A DNA stretch of 64,000 nt from Streptococcus pseudopneumoniae. Lineage in GTDB: Bacteria > Bacillota > Bacilli > Lactobacillales > Streptococcaceae. Where the stretch lies: positions 1 to 64,000 of the forward strand of contig NZ_JUUZ01000033.1 in NCBI RefSeq assembly GCF_001074155.1, written 5' to 3'. This document shows, one piece after another, positions 18,851 through 26,937 of the stretch (the first letter of the stretch is position 1; every line of letters begins with the position of its first letter). Below the pieces are notes generated by a model. That model saw only the letters and a list, made by a program, of their open reading frames with translations, searched no databases and was not told the origin of the DNA. Position numbers and translations under genes: made by a program.

Positions 18851-19616
18851 AGAAATCAAAGAAGAATTAGCAAAGATAACTGTTCTTGAAAGTCCCTTGT
18901 TCAAGGAATTTGAAAAAGATTCTCGTTCAGGTGTACAAAAGGAAATTGAAAAGCGTAAAAAGGCCATCCAAGCAGAAATGGATGAAAATCTTCGCTTAGA
19001 AGCCATGCTTCGATATGAAAAAGATCTATATAGTAAAGGGATATCTCTAATTGCAGGTGTAGATGAGGTTGGACGTGGTCCGCTAGCTGGCCCAGTGGTG
19101 GCTGCTGCAGTGATTTTACCTCAAAATTGTAAAATTAAAGGTTTAAATGACAGCAAAAAAATTCCTAAGAAAAAACACGAGGAGATTTTTCAAGCTATCA
19201 AAGAGAATGCCCTAGCAATCGGTATCGGGATTATGGACAATCATGTCATTGACCAAGTCAATATCTATGAAGCGACGAAACTAGCCATGAAAGAAGCTAT
19301 TTATCAGCTTGAGCCCCAACCAGAGCACCTCTTGATTGATGCTATGAAGTTGGACTTGCCAATTTCTCAGACATCCATCATCAAAGGGGATGCCAACTCC
19401 TTATCTATTGCAGCAGCATCGATTATAGCTAAAGTTACCAGAGATAAGATCATGGCTAACTATGACCAAGAATTTCCAGGCTATGATTTTGCTCAAAATG
19501 CTGGCTATGGAACTGCTAAGCATCTAGTAGGAATTGAAAAGCACGGTGTCACACCTATTCATCGCACCAGTTTTGAACCGATTAAAACGATCGTTTCAGA
19601 AACTAGTAAAAGATAA
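18837..19616 (+). CDS. rnhB: Ribonuclease HII
   Basis: Removes ribonucleotides and RNA primers from RNA-DNA duplexes. The ATG at 18837 gives 259 residues starting MATIKEIK as in pneumococcus; an ATG three codons earlier (18828) is possible. The catalytic DEVGRG motif holds D76 and E77; a further acidic residue is in [11 protein letters not shown] (about 168). An N-terminal extension of about 70 residues is normal for Firmicutes RNase HII. Coupled to rbgA by overlap. Confidence 0.93.
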   Translation: MATIKEIKEELAKITVLESPLFKEFEKDSRSGVQKEIEKRKKAIQAEMDENLRLEAMLRYEKDLYSKGISLIAGVDEVGRGPLAGPVVAAAVILPQNCKIKGLNDSKKIPKKKHEEIFQAIKENALAIGIGIMDNHVIDQVNIYEATKLAMKEAIYQLEPQPEHLLIDAMKLDLPISQTSIIKGDANSLSIAAASIIAKVTRDKIMANYDQEFPGYDFAQNAGYGTAKHLVGIEKHGVTPIHRTSFEPIKTIVSETSKR

Positions 19617-19631
19617 TTAAAGGAGAGAATT

Positions 19632-21182
19632 ATGGAGGAACAATCGGAAATACTTAGTTCCAAGAAAGAATTTGCCTTCGCGTCCAGTACGATCTTAGCT
19701 CAAGTAGGGCGAGGTATTATTGTCGGATTAGTCGTAGGAATTATTGTAGGATCATTTCGATTTTTGATCGAAAAAGGCTTTCATATCGTTCAAGGTTTTT
19801 ATCAAGACCAAGAAAATCTGATACGGAATCTATTGATTATTTTATTGTTTTATATGCTAATTTGCTTAGTTAGTGCCAAATTAACGCGATTAGAAAAAGA
19901 TATTAAAGGTTCTGGTATTCCTCAAGTTGAGGCAGAGTTAAAAGGTCTCATGTCTCTCAACTGGTGGAGTGTCCTCTGGAAAAAATACATTTTAGGTATA
20001 TTGGCCATTGCGAGTGGGCTCATGCTAGGTCGTGAAGGTCCCAGCATTCAGCTAGGTGCTGCTGGAGGAAAAGGAATTGCTAAATGGCTCAAGTCTAGCC
20101 CTGTTGAGGAGCGTTCTTTGATTGCTAGTGGAGCTGCTGCTGGACTTGCTGCAGCCTTTAATGCACCGATTGCGGGACTCCTATTTGTAGTAGAAGAAGT
20201 CTACCATCATTTTTCACGATTCTTTTGGGTTTCTACCTTGGCTGCTAGTCTAGTAGCAAACTTTATTTCCCTTCTCATCTTTGGCTTAACACCTGTGCTT
20301 GATATGCCTGATAATATCCCTCTTATGAGTTTGAGTCAGTATTGGATTTATCTGCTTATGGGGATTTTTCTTGGTTTTTCAGGTTTTCTTTATGAAAAAG
20401 CCGTTCTGAATGTCGGGAGAGTTTACGATTGGATCGGTCAAAAAATTCATCTAGATAAGGCTTATTATCCAATTTTTGCATTTATCCTGATTATTCCTGT
20501 GGGAATATTCCTACCTCAAATACTTGGTGGAGGCAATCAGGTTGTCTTATCCTTAACAGAACAAGATTTTAGTTTCCAAATTCTCTTAGTTTACTTCATC
20601 ATTCGTTTTATCTGGAGTATGATTAGTTACGGAAGTGGACTACCAGGTGGTATTTTCTTACCAATTTTAGCTTTAGGGTCCTTACTTGGAGCTCTGGTCG
20701 GTGTTATTTGTGTCAATCTTGGCCTCGTTACACAGCAGCAATTCCCTATCTTTGTGATTCTTGGAATGAGCGGGTATTTTGGGGCTATCTCAAAAGCACC
20801 TTTGACAGCTATGATTCTTGTGACTGAGATGGTCGGTGACATCCGAAATCTTATGCCTTTAGGCATGGTGACTCTAGTTGCCTATATTGTCATGGATATG
20901 CTCAAAGGAGCACCTGTTTACGAAGCCATGCTTGAGAAAATGTTGCCTGAATCAGCAACTGATGATGGTGAAGTTACTCTAATTGAAATTCCAGTTTCAG
21001 ATAAAATAGCTGGTAAACAAGTACATGAACTCAATTTACCTCATAATGTGCTCATCACAACCCAAGTACATAATGGGAAAAGTAAGACAGTTAATGGATC
21101 TACAAGGATGTATCTAGGTGATATGATTCATCTCGTGATTCCAAAAAGTGAAATTGGAAAAGTGAAAGATTTACTACTATAA
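19632..21182 (+). CDS. ClC-family chloride channel/antiporter with C-terminal RCK_C (TrkA_C) domain
   Basis: Polytopic membrane protein of 516 residues. ClC filter motifs are GSGIPQVE (about 95-102), GREGPSIQLGAAGGKG (about 137-152, includes the gating glutamate) and GSGLPGGIFLPILALGS (about 336-352). After the last helix (about 425) a cytoplasmic TrkA_C-like domain follows (about 440-516), a regulatory ligand-binding module. Ion specificity (Cl- or F-) is not certain, but GREGP and the GIFLP form favour Cl-/H+. Starts 15 bp after rnhB with AAAGGAG. Confidence 0.88.
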   Translation: MEEQSEILSSKKEFAFASSTILAQVGRGIIVGLVVGIIVGSFRFLIEKGFHIVQGFYQDQENLIRNLLIILLFYMLICLVSAKLTRLEKDIKGSGIPQVEAELKGLMSLNWWSVLWKKYILGILAIASGLMLGREGPSIQLGAAGGKGIAKWLKSSPVEERSLIASGAAAGLAAAFNAPIAGLLFVVEEVYHHFSRFFWVSTLAASLVANFISLLIFGLTPVLDMPDNIPLMSLSQYWIYLLMGIFLGFSGFLYEKAVLNVGRVYDWIGQKIHLDKAYYPIFAFILIIPVGIFLPQILGGGNQVVLSLTEQDFSFQILLVYFIIRFIWSMISYGSGLPGGIFLPILALGSLLGALVGVICVNLGLVTQQQFPIFVILGMSGYFGAISKAPLTAMILVTEMVGDIRNLMPLGMVTLVAYIVMDMLKGAPVYEAMLEKMLPESATDDGEVTLIEIPVSDKIAGKQVHELNLPHNVLITTQVHNGKSKTVNGSTRMYLGDMIHLVIPKSEIGKVKDLLL

Positions 21183-21302
21183 AAACATAATTTAAGTTAT
21201 GTAAATTTAGGAATAAAAAGATTAAAATATATTTATTACATAATTTTATTTATGCACAAAATGTAACTCTTAGACTGTTTTTTATAACCAAAGGGAGATG
21301 CT

Positions 21303-22046
21303 ATGAGTAGAAATAAAGCTCTTGCAGTTTATTTATTTGGGACTTTTAGTCAATTATTATTAGTTTGTTCAGTTGTATTTTTCTGCAATTATTATGGCGT
21401 TCATTCTGTTCTAGTAAATGTTTTCGGAGTAATGATTGGTGGAATCTCTACAGCCTTATGGGGTAGCATTGTTGCCATTTGCTATTATGAGATTGACTTA
21501 AAGAAAATAATAAAAGATGTTTTTAACATTCAGACCAGTTACAAACATTATTTATTAGCATTTTTTCTTATTATTCTTGATTTCTCTTTTCTATTTTTTT
21601 GGGGGAAAATCGTACAATTTATCTGGTATCTTCCTTTTCTGATGTTTTTCAAGTTTATTGTATTTGGCGGTTTGGAGGAAATTGGTTGGAGATATGTATT
21701 TCAGCCACTTTTACAAGAAAAGTTCCACTATTTTCTAGCGACAATTTTAACATTTATCATATGGTCAATTTGGCATTTATTGTTCTTTTATATAGATGGT
21801 TCTCTAGCCATCCTTCAAATAGTACCTTTTTTATTTGGGTTGCTGACAAATTCGTTTATTCTTTCAGCTCTTTATTTAAAAACAAAAAATCTCTGGATTT
21901 GTGTGATGACACATTCAATGATTAATGTATTTTCTCAATTGACTATGAGTGACGACCATTACGGAATGTATCTAATCAGAATTATTGTTATTGTTGCATC
22001 GTGTTATCTAGTAATGTCTAGCAAAGTTAAGTATAAAACTTATTAA
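21303..22046 (+). CDS. CPBP family intramembrane glutamic endopeptidase
   Basis: Membrane protease of the CAAX-processing/bacteriocin-self-immunity (Abi) family, 247 residues with about seven hydrophobic segments. Active-site marks are EEIGWR (about 121-126), the histidine in WSIWHLLFF (about 159) and THSMIN (about 200). Members often give bacteriocin immunity, but no bacteriocin genes are near. It is the last ordinary gene before the accessory island next to dif. A strong terminator follows. Confidence 0.82.
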   Translation: MSRNKALAVYLFGTFSQLLLVCSVVFFCNYYGVHSVLVNVFGVMIGGISTALWGSIVAICYYEIDLKKIIKDVFNIQTSYKHYLLAFFLIILDFSFLFFWGKIVQFIWYLPFLMFFKFIVFGGLEEIGWRYVFQPLLQEKFHYFLATILTFIIWSIWHLLFFYIDGSLAILQIVPFLFGLLTNSFILSALYLKTKNLWICVMTHSMINVFSQLTMSDDHYGMYLIRIIVIVASCYLVMSSKVKYKTY

Positions 22047-22086
22047 ATAGTATTTAGAATAATTTTGAACATTTAATAGAGAGTTA

Positions 22087-22118
22087 AAAATCCAAATCAC
22101 TTTGTTGATTTGGATTTT
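22087..22118 (+). terminator. Terminator after the CPBP gene
   Basis: AAAATCCAAATCA (22087-22099) and TGATTTGGATTTT (22106-22118), a perfect 13-bp stem with a 6-nt loop. Confidence 0.85.
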
Positions 22119-22188
22119 ATTGATTTTAGAGAAAATTATAAGTTTATGTAAAAGTTATTTAAACATTGATAGAAAAACTAAAAGTTAA

Positions 22189-22271
22189 TGTACATTTGAA
22201 CAATTTCTAGTTTTCACTTAAATAAAGTACATAATTAAGAATGATTAGCTCTAGAAAAATTTTTTAAAACT
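22189..22271. repeat. Left copy of an 83-bp direct repeat bracketing the dif-side island
   Basis: Aligns without gaps to 24830-24912 with about 83% identity by eye, including the identical core TTCACTTAAATAAAGTACAT. Both copies begin with TGTACA and end in a run of A and T. The 507-bp gap 22047-22553 otherwise holds two terminators and several TGTACAWTTGA motifs, but no gene that I can support. Confidence 0.7.
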
Positions 22272-22332
22272 AAAAGTTTATGTACAATTGACTTAACAAG
22301 TGCTAAAACATTGATACAACTGAATTTGAAGC

Positions 22333-22374
22333 ATAAAGTACATTCTTTAAGGAGTGTACTTTATTTTTATTTTG
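22333..22374 (+). terminator. Hairpin with T-rich tail in the island's left flank
   Basis: ATAAAGTACATTC (22333-22345) and GAGTGTACTTTAT (22352-22364) pair with one G-U, followed by TTTTATTTTG. No gene leads directly into it, so it may be left over from a lost gene. Confidence 0.6.
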
Positions 22375-22553
22375 TACATTATTTTTAAGTGTTATTTTGT
22401 ATATTTTCTAGTTCATAACATCATCTGATTTAGGGAATTGATTTGTACATTTTTACTCTAATAGGTGCAGAAGAAGTAGTGGTTCAATTGTACATTTTTT
22501 GCTACTCATTTAAGGTCTTATTGATAGTAAGATATAAATTTTTACTCGTGGTG

Positions 22554-22881
22554 CTAGCTAATCTCAAAGTATCTCAGATTATAAGTCAGTACAATTTGCT
22601 CCATTCTCAACTGCAATTCTGTTAAGCCTCTAGCTAGTGTTTGTTCGACATCAAAAAAAGCACAAAGTTCTGAAAATCGAGTTTCAATAGTCCGTCTCAT
22701 AGCTATTAGTTTCCAATGATTATGTGGTTTAACTCTTGCCGTATTTTGACGTAAAGGCGTCCAAAGATGGTAACCTTTCTGTTTCAACTGTTCTCTGAGT
22801 TCATAGCTAAGATAAGCTAAATCAGCTAAAACATAGGGTTGAGAACAATTTTCTAGTAAGTCATCAACTGCCTTGACCGTC
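22554..22881 (-). pseudogene. Transposase C-terminal fragment (DDE type)
   Basis: Open on the minus strand from about 22881 to TAG at 22554 and reading VKAVDDLLENCSQPYVLADL... to ...LTYNLRYFEIS, about 108 residues. The segments VLADLAYLS, LWTPLRQN, RRTIETRFSEL and LQLRMEQIVLTYNLRY are a typical transposase C-terminus with its last acidic residue in IETRF. The N-terminal two thirds are missing. The family looks IS982-like, but I am not certain. It marks past IS activity in the island. Confidence 0.7.
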
Positions 22882-23021
22882 GATTAAATCGAATTCTTTC
22901 AAGGAGACACCCACAAGGATTCTTGTTTAGAAGCACCGAATCAATCAAGAAGGATCACCCAGAGGTTCCAGTATTTGAAGAATATGACGAGCTACTTGAA
23001 GCAATAAAAAAATCCCTATAA
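22882..23021 (+). pseudogene. Gene tail of unknown family, truncated at the transposase junction
   Basis: One plus-strand frame reads FRSTESIKKDHPEVPVFEEY...LLEAIKKSL up to TAA at 23019-23021, immediately followed by a terminator. Composition and the stop-plus-terminator placement look like the end of a real gene whose 5' part was lost, probably by the IS event that left the adjacent fragment. No start or ribosome site. Family not recognised. Confidence 0.4.
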
Positions 23022-23036
23022 AGGGATTTTTTTATA
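23006..23036. terminator. Bidirectional terminator
   Basis: AAAAATCCCT, loop, AGGGATTTTTTT around a 3-4 nt loop. It closes the truncated plus-strand gene tail and the minus-strand membrane gene that ends at 23038. Confidence 0.7.
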
Positions 23037-23037
23037 C

Positions 23038-23364
23038 CTATAATACTTTGTGCAAAATAGTTGTATATATCAAAATCAGAGTCACGTTACCTACTATTAG
23101 ACCAAAAGTCGCAAGCAAGGTCTTTGCTGTACCCGGCTTAAAATCTGCACTAATCAAATATGGCCAAAAGCATACCATTGGGAGAATGGCTATTAACACG
23201 CATACATAGGTAGGAAAGCTTGTCCAAAGAAAGCATGTCGTCTCTAACCAGTGACCCCATGAAGGTATCACTATTTTGCTTATAGTGAAAAGTATGCATA
23301 TAAGGTGGACCACTAGAAGATAAATAGCATACTTTGTCTTACTTAGTACTTTTTTCTTTTTCAT
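23038..23364 (-). CDS. Small membrane protein, unknown
   Basis: A 108-residue hydrophobic protein with a basic N-terminus and about three membrane helices (about 12-32, 50-70, 84-105). No family recognised. It lies 27 bp after the 337-residue membrane protein gene on the same strand and is likely expressed with it. The pair occupies the accessory island beside dif and may be specific to few strains. Confidence 0.55.
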   Translation of the reverse strand: MKKKKVLSKTKYAIYLLVVHLICILFTISKIVIPSWGHWLETTCFLWTSFPTYVCVLIAILPMVCFWPYLISADFKPGTAKTLLATFGLIVGNVTLILIYTTILHKVL

Positions 23365-23391
23365 TTTACCTAATTATCCCTGCAAATTCTT

Positions 23392-24405
23392 CTATCGCTC
23401 TGCTGCAATATTAGAACTAAAATTAAAATTAACTATATCATTATTCGAATCAAGGTCTAAATTCATAAAATAATGATTCCAAAAGAACTCATTGTTACCT
23501 GCTCCCCACTGCACGCCATAATGACCCAAATATTCATCTCTTGGATCGCTTGGAGTCAGCCATATTTTTTTCCCAAATACTTTCGTGAACTCGTTTTCGT
23601 CAAGCTTCTTTAGCAAATCTATACCATTTATATTATATGAAATTCCATATTTTTTGGCAACAGCTGTGCACTCAGAATCGAAGCAAACCTGCGTAACTAC
23701 ACAGTCCTTCAGCTCCGTACTCTTCCTCTTATCTCCGTAAACACCTATACATCCGAGAACTACATTCTTCTTTACAAGAAGATAGGTAGATCGCGTAACT
23801 GCTGAGTCATATGACTTAAAGCCGTTTGGTACGCTAACCCCAGCTTCTTGGTATTTAGTATAGCTTCCCGTTGTCAAAAGCTCGTTATAATTAGGATAAT
23901 CATGTCTACCATTTGACACATAAATTTCAAACTCCTTGTCTATCAAATCCGAAATCTTAGTCTCTGTAAGATGAATTTCAGTTCCGTCAATTTTAAGTGG
24001 AGGTGCGTTATCAGGTAGACCTATAATTATATATACAAACATCAAAAACACAAATATCATAAGCACTGCAACGATACCCATCCAAGATTTCCCGGTTCTC
24101 CTTCGTGCATTGAAAAGCGACATTATAGAAGGCGTGATTATAGCAGCACCAATTGGCGCCGCCCCATGACGGAACATGCTCATGACCTTAAAGGCAATTA
24201 CAGCGCTAATTAGTATTAAAATTATGTGCACTGCATACTCTCCTGCGCTTAGCTTACTCGTCCTAGTCTGATTATTTGCTGGGGCATCGTACACTGGAAC
24301 ACCGTTCTCAAAGGTGTTCTTCATTCTAAAACGCAGCCAAAACAATATTCCAATAAACACAAATGCCAAGAACACTAGCATTCCGATAAAAACTAATTTT
24401 TCCAT
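23392..24405 (-). CDS. Membrane protein with C-terminal extracytoplasmic domain, unknown
   Basis: A 337-residue protein with an N-terminal helix (4-24), three further helices (about 57-75, 80-97, 108-131) and a soluble domain (about 140-337) that should face outside. That domain holds cysteines in VVLGCIG and DCVVTQVCFDSEC, which could form disulfides, and an IWLTPSDPRDEYLG segment. AAAGG precedes the ATG by 6 bases. Its rarer-codon, Tyr/Asn-rich text differs from neighbouring core genes. No function can be assigned. Confidence 0.6.
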   Translation of the reverse strand: MEKLVFIGMLVFLAFVFIGILFWLRFRMKNTFENGVPVYDAPANNQTRTSKLSAGEYAVHIILILISAVIAFKVMSMFRHGAAPIGAAIITPSIMSLFNARRRTGKSWMGIVAVLMIFVFLMFVYIIIGLPDNAPPLKIDGTEIHLTETKISDLIDKEFEIYVSNGRHDYPNYNELLTTGSYTKYQEAGVSVPNGFKSYDSAVTRSTYLLVKKNVVLGCIGVYGDKRKSTELKDCVVTQVCFDSECTAVAKKYGISYNINGIDLLKKLDENEFTKVFGKKIWLTPSDPRDEYLGHYGVQWGAGNNEFFWNHYFMNLDLDSNNDIVNFNFSSNIAAER

Positions 24406-24453
24406 CTGTAACCTTTTCTCTGACCTAATTATCGTCCATCAAAATTCATATCT

Positions 24454-24483
24454 AGTCTACCACATTTTGAAATTGTTTTACAA
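24454..24483 (-). promoter_or_regulatory. Promoter of the island membrane-protein pair
   Basis: On the minus strand TTGTAA (24483-24478), 18-bp spacer, TAGACT (24459-24454), about 48 bp before the ATG at 24405. Confidence 0.45.
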
Positions 24484-24791
24484 TATTTACATACTTGTGC
24501 ACAAATCAAAAATGTATACAAGCTTTTCAGAGTATTTATTCTTTACACCTCTTTTCCGCTATGTTAAAATTGTATTAAGTTTAATACTTGTTTTATTCTA
24601 AATGTGCGCATCATTTTAGCGCAAAAAACAAATTTAATTCCGTTGTTTCTGTAGTTAACTTATTTATCGAAGTAATTCAGGAGTCCTATTTTCAATATGA
24701 AGTTAGGAGACCTTATGGGAAATCCAAAATAGAAAGTAAAAGTCTGATTTAAATTAAGTAAGAGATTAGCTAACTAGTTTAAGTCAAATAT

Positions 24792-24824
24792 AACACGGCC
24801 ATGATGCATGAGCCGTGTTTTTGT
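24792..24824 (+). terminator. Hairpin terminator without an adjacent gene
   Basis: AACACGGC (24792-24799) and GCCGTGTT (24812-24819), then TTTGT. The 627-bp gap 24406-25032 holds this hairpin, the right direct-repeat copy and dif; the segment 24600-24790 contains no ORF I can support and may be gene debris. Confidence 0.6.
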
Positions 24825-24829
24825 ATGAA

Positions 24830-24912
24830 TGTACAATTGAAAAACTTTTAGTATTCACTTAAATAAAGTACATATTTAAGGATAATTAACTTTAAAAAAA
24901 TTTTTGGTTACT
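24830..24912. repeat. Right copy of the 83-bp direct repeat
   Basis: Pairs with 22189-22271 in the same orientation. It ends about 38 bp before dif, so the accessory island lies precisely between the two copies on the CPBP-gene side of dif. Confidence 0.7.
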
Positions 24913-24950
24913 TTTTGAGTATTTGAACATTCCTAAATCTCCTCTATAAC

Positions 24951-24981
24951 ATCTTTCCGAAAAACTATAATTTTCTTGAAA
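24951..24981. other. dif: difSL chromosome-dimer resolution site
   Basis: A 31-bp imperfect inverted repeat beginning ATCTTTCCGAAAAACT and ending TTTTCTTGAAA; it matches difSL, the streptococcal/lactococcal site used by the single recombinase XerS. It lies about 50 bp upstream of xerS, the usual placement. It marks the replication terminus. Confidence 0.92.
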
Positions 24982-25032
24982 AATATATCTGGCTATGCTA
25001 TACTACTAGTATAGAAAGATTTGGAGAAAAAC

Positions 25033-26103
25033 ATGAAACGCGAGATCTTATTAGAACGTATCGATAAACTCAAACAAGTCATGCCTTGTTACGTCTTAGA
25101 ATATTACCAATCAAAACTGGCCGTTCCATATAGTTTTACGACCTTATACGAATACTTAAAGGAATACGATCGATTTTTCACCTGGGTCTTGGAATCTGGT
25201 ATATCAGATGCTGACACCATGGCCAATATTCCCTTAGACGTTCTGGAGCACATGACCAAGAAAGACATGGAATCTTTTATTCTTTACTTACGTGAACGTC
25301 CTCTGCTCAATGCCAATACGACGAAAAACGGTGTTTCTAAAACAACCATTAACCGTACCCTTTCTGCACTATCTAGTCTGTATAAGTATTTGACTGAGGA
25401 GGTTGAAAATGAACAAGGTGAACCTTATTTCTACCGGAATGTCATGAAGAAGGTTGCGACCAAGAAAAAGAAAGAAACCTTAGCTGCTCGAGCTGAAAAT
25501 ATCAAGCAAAAGCTCTTTTTAGGGGATGAGACAGAAGGTTTCCTTAACTATATCGACCAGGAATACTCTAAAACTCTCTCAAATCGAGCCTTATCGTCCT
25601 TTAACAAGAATAAGGAGCGAGATTTAGCCATCATTGCACTCCTTCTTGCCTCTGGTGTCCGTCTCTCTGAAGCAGTTAACCTTGACCTTCGAGATCTCAA
25701 CCTCAAAATGATGGTCATTGATGTTACTCGTAAGGGTGGGAAGCGCGACTCAGTCAATGTTGCTGCCTTTGCTAAACCCTATTTAGAGCAATATCTTGCT
25801 ATTCGAGACAAACGTTATAAGACAGAAAAGACTGATACAGCCCTCTTTTTAACCTTGTATCGAGGTGTTCCAAATCGTATCGATGCTTCTAGTGTTGAAA
25901 AAATGGTCGCCAAGTATTCGGAAGACTTCAAAGTACGGGTAACTCCCCACAAACTGCGCCATACTCTTGCAACCCGTCTCTATGATGCAACTAAATCGCA
26001 GGTTTTGGTAAGTCATCAACTAGGACATGCTAGCACACAAGTTACCGACTTGTATACGCATATCGTTAATGACGAACAGAAAAATGCCTTGGATAGTTTG
26101 TGA
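25033..26103 (+). CDS. xerS: Tyrosine recombinase XerS
   Basis: Site-specific recombinase resolving chromosome dimers at dif, aided by FtsK; it replaces XerCD in streptococci. ATG 25033 with GGAG upstream gives 356 residues, the standard length. Catalytic residues seen: R in [11 protein letters not shown] in [10 protein letters not shown]306 and R309 in HKLRHT, H332 in HQLGHAS and nucleophile Y341 in DLYTHI. N-terminal SAM-like DNA-binding part about 15-130. The dif site lies directly upstream. Confidence 0.96.
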   Translation: MKREILLERIDKLKQVMPCYVLEYYQSKLAVPYSFTTLYEYLKEYDRFFTWVLESGISDADTMANIPLDVLEHMTKKDMESFILYLRERPLLNANTTKNGVSKTTINRTLSALSSLYKYLTEEVENEQGEPYFYRNVMKKVATKKKKETLAARAENIKQKLFLGDETEGFLNYIDQEYSKTLSNRALSSFNKNKERDLAIIALLLASGVRLSEAVNLDLRDLNLKMMVIDVTRKGGKRDSVNVAAFAKPYLEQYLAIRDKRYKTEKTDTALFLTLYRGVPNRIDASSVEKMVAKYSEDFKVRVTPHKLRHTLATRLYDATKSQVLVSHQLGHASTQVTDLYTHIVNDEQKNALDSL

Positions 26104-26140
26104 TATACATAATATAAATTATGTATATTTTAGTGTTAGA

Positions 26141-26179
26141 AAAAGAGCGTAGGATTTTTACCGAATCTTACGCTCTTTT
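26141..26179. terminator. Bidirectional terminator between xerS and sseB
   Basis: AAAAGAGCGTA (26141-26151) and TACGCTCTTTT (26169-26179), with short T/A tracts on both sides, between convergent genes. Confidence 0.8.
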
Positions 26180-26186
26180 ATTCTTT

Positions 26187-26828
26187 CTATAAAAATTCGA
26201 TCCAATAATTACGGTGTGGCTCAATAATGACTGGTTTTCCCCAGAATGATTTTAGATAGGCCAAATTTGCAGGGGTGACAGGTCTTTTCTCACCATTGAA
26301 CTTCTCTGCACTCTCTTCCGTTAGAAAGCATTTAACTGCTTCATATGGTGTACCATCACTCGCTATTCGATCAATTCCTAAATAAGCAATTTCATCACTG
26401 GCTTTTGGAATATCTGTAAATAGTTTACCAATAAAATAAACCGTCTTATCTTTCATTAATTCATAAGCCTTACTATTTTCCAGTCTGTTATTCGCTGCAG
26501 CGTACATAATACAAAAACTGTCCACAGTATCTTTTAAAGGCATTAATTCTTCTTTGCTGACTATAATTTCGTCTGGAGCAAGTCCACCAATGATTAAATT
26601 TTGATAATGAGGTTGCTGAATGATATTATCTAAAGCCATTCCTAATGGTAATTGGACAGCTTGATAGCCTAATGGTTCTAGCTCTTGCTTTTTCTGGTCA
26701 AGGTGTCCTTGTGTAATACTGATATTCAAATCATATGGACTTGAAGGTTGTTGTTTGCTAAAAAAAGCCACTACTATACGATCTAACTGTTCAAATAGAC
26801 CAAGTTTTTCCACTGGAATTTTCATCAT
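26187..26828 (-). CDS. SseB family protein (enhanced serine sensitivity protein-like)
   Basis: A 213-residue cytoplasmic protein from the ATG at 26828, preceded by GGGGATC; a 44-residue upstream extension rich in Lys and hydrophobics has no ribosome site and was dropped. It contains SseB N-terminal and C-terminal-like parts (IVVAFFSKQQPSSPYDL near the start, TDIPKASDEIAYLGIDRI later). The family is named for a serine-sensitivity phenotype in E. coli; its role is unclear. Single gene between two terminators. Confidence 0.65.
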   Translation of the reverse strand: MMKIPVEKLGLFEQLDRIVVAFFSKQQPSSPYDLNISITQGHLDQKKQELEPLGYQAVQLPLGMALDNIIQQPHYQNLIIGGLAPDEIIVSKEELMPLKDTVDSFCIMYAAANNRLENSKAYELMKDKTVYFIGKLFTDIPKASDEIAYLGIDRIASDGTPYEAVKCFLTEESAEKFNGEKRPVTPANLAYLKSFWGKPVIIEPHRNYWIEFL

Positions 26829-26903
26829 CGAATATGATCCCCTTTTTTGTTCGGATTTCCTCTTTATTCTACTCTCATTATTTTTGAATATCAAGTCTAA
26901 GAT

Positions 26904-26934
26904 AAAAGATATCCATTTAACATGGATATCTTTT
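26904..26934. terminator. Terminator of the lplA/aco operon
   Basis: AAAAGATATCCAT (26904-26916) and ATGGATATCTTTT (26922-26934), a perfect 13-bp stem with 5-nt loop, just after the lplA stop. Confidence 0.85.
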
Positions 26935-26937
26935 ACT

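Noticed and set aside
22443-22625. Plus-strand ORF of 60 codons in the island flank
   Set aside because: No ribosome site, low-complexity text, and it overlaps the transposase fragment on the other strand.
24314-24601. Plus-strand ORF of 95 codons near the island promoter
   Set aside because: It overlaps the better-supported minus-strand membrane gene and its promoter; no ribosome site.
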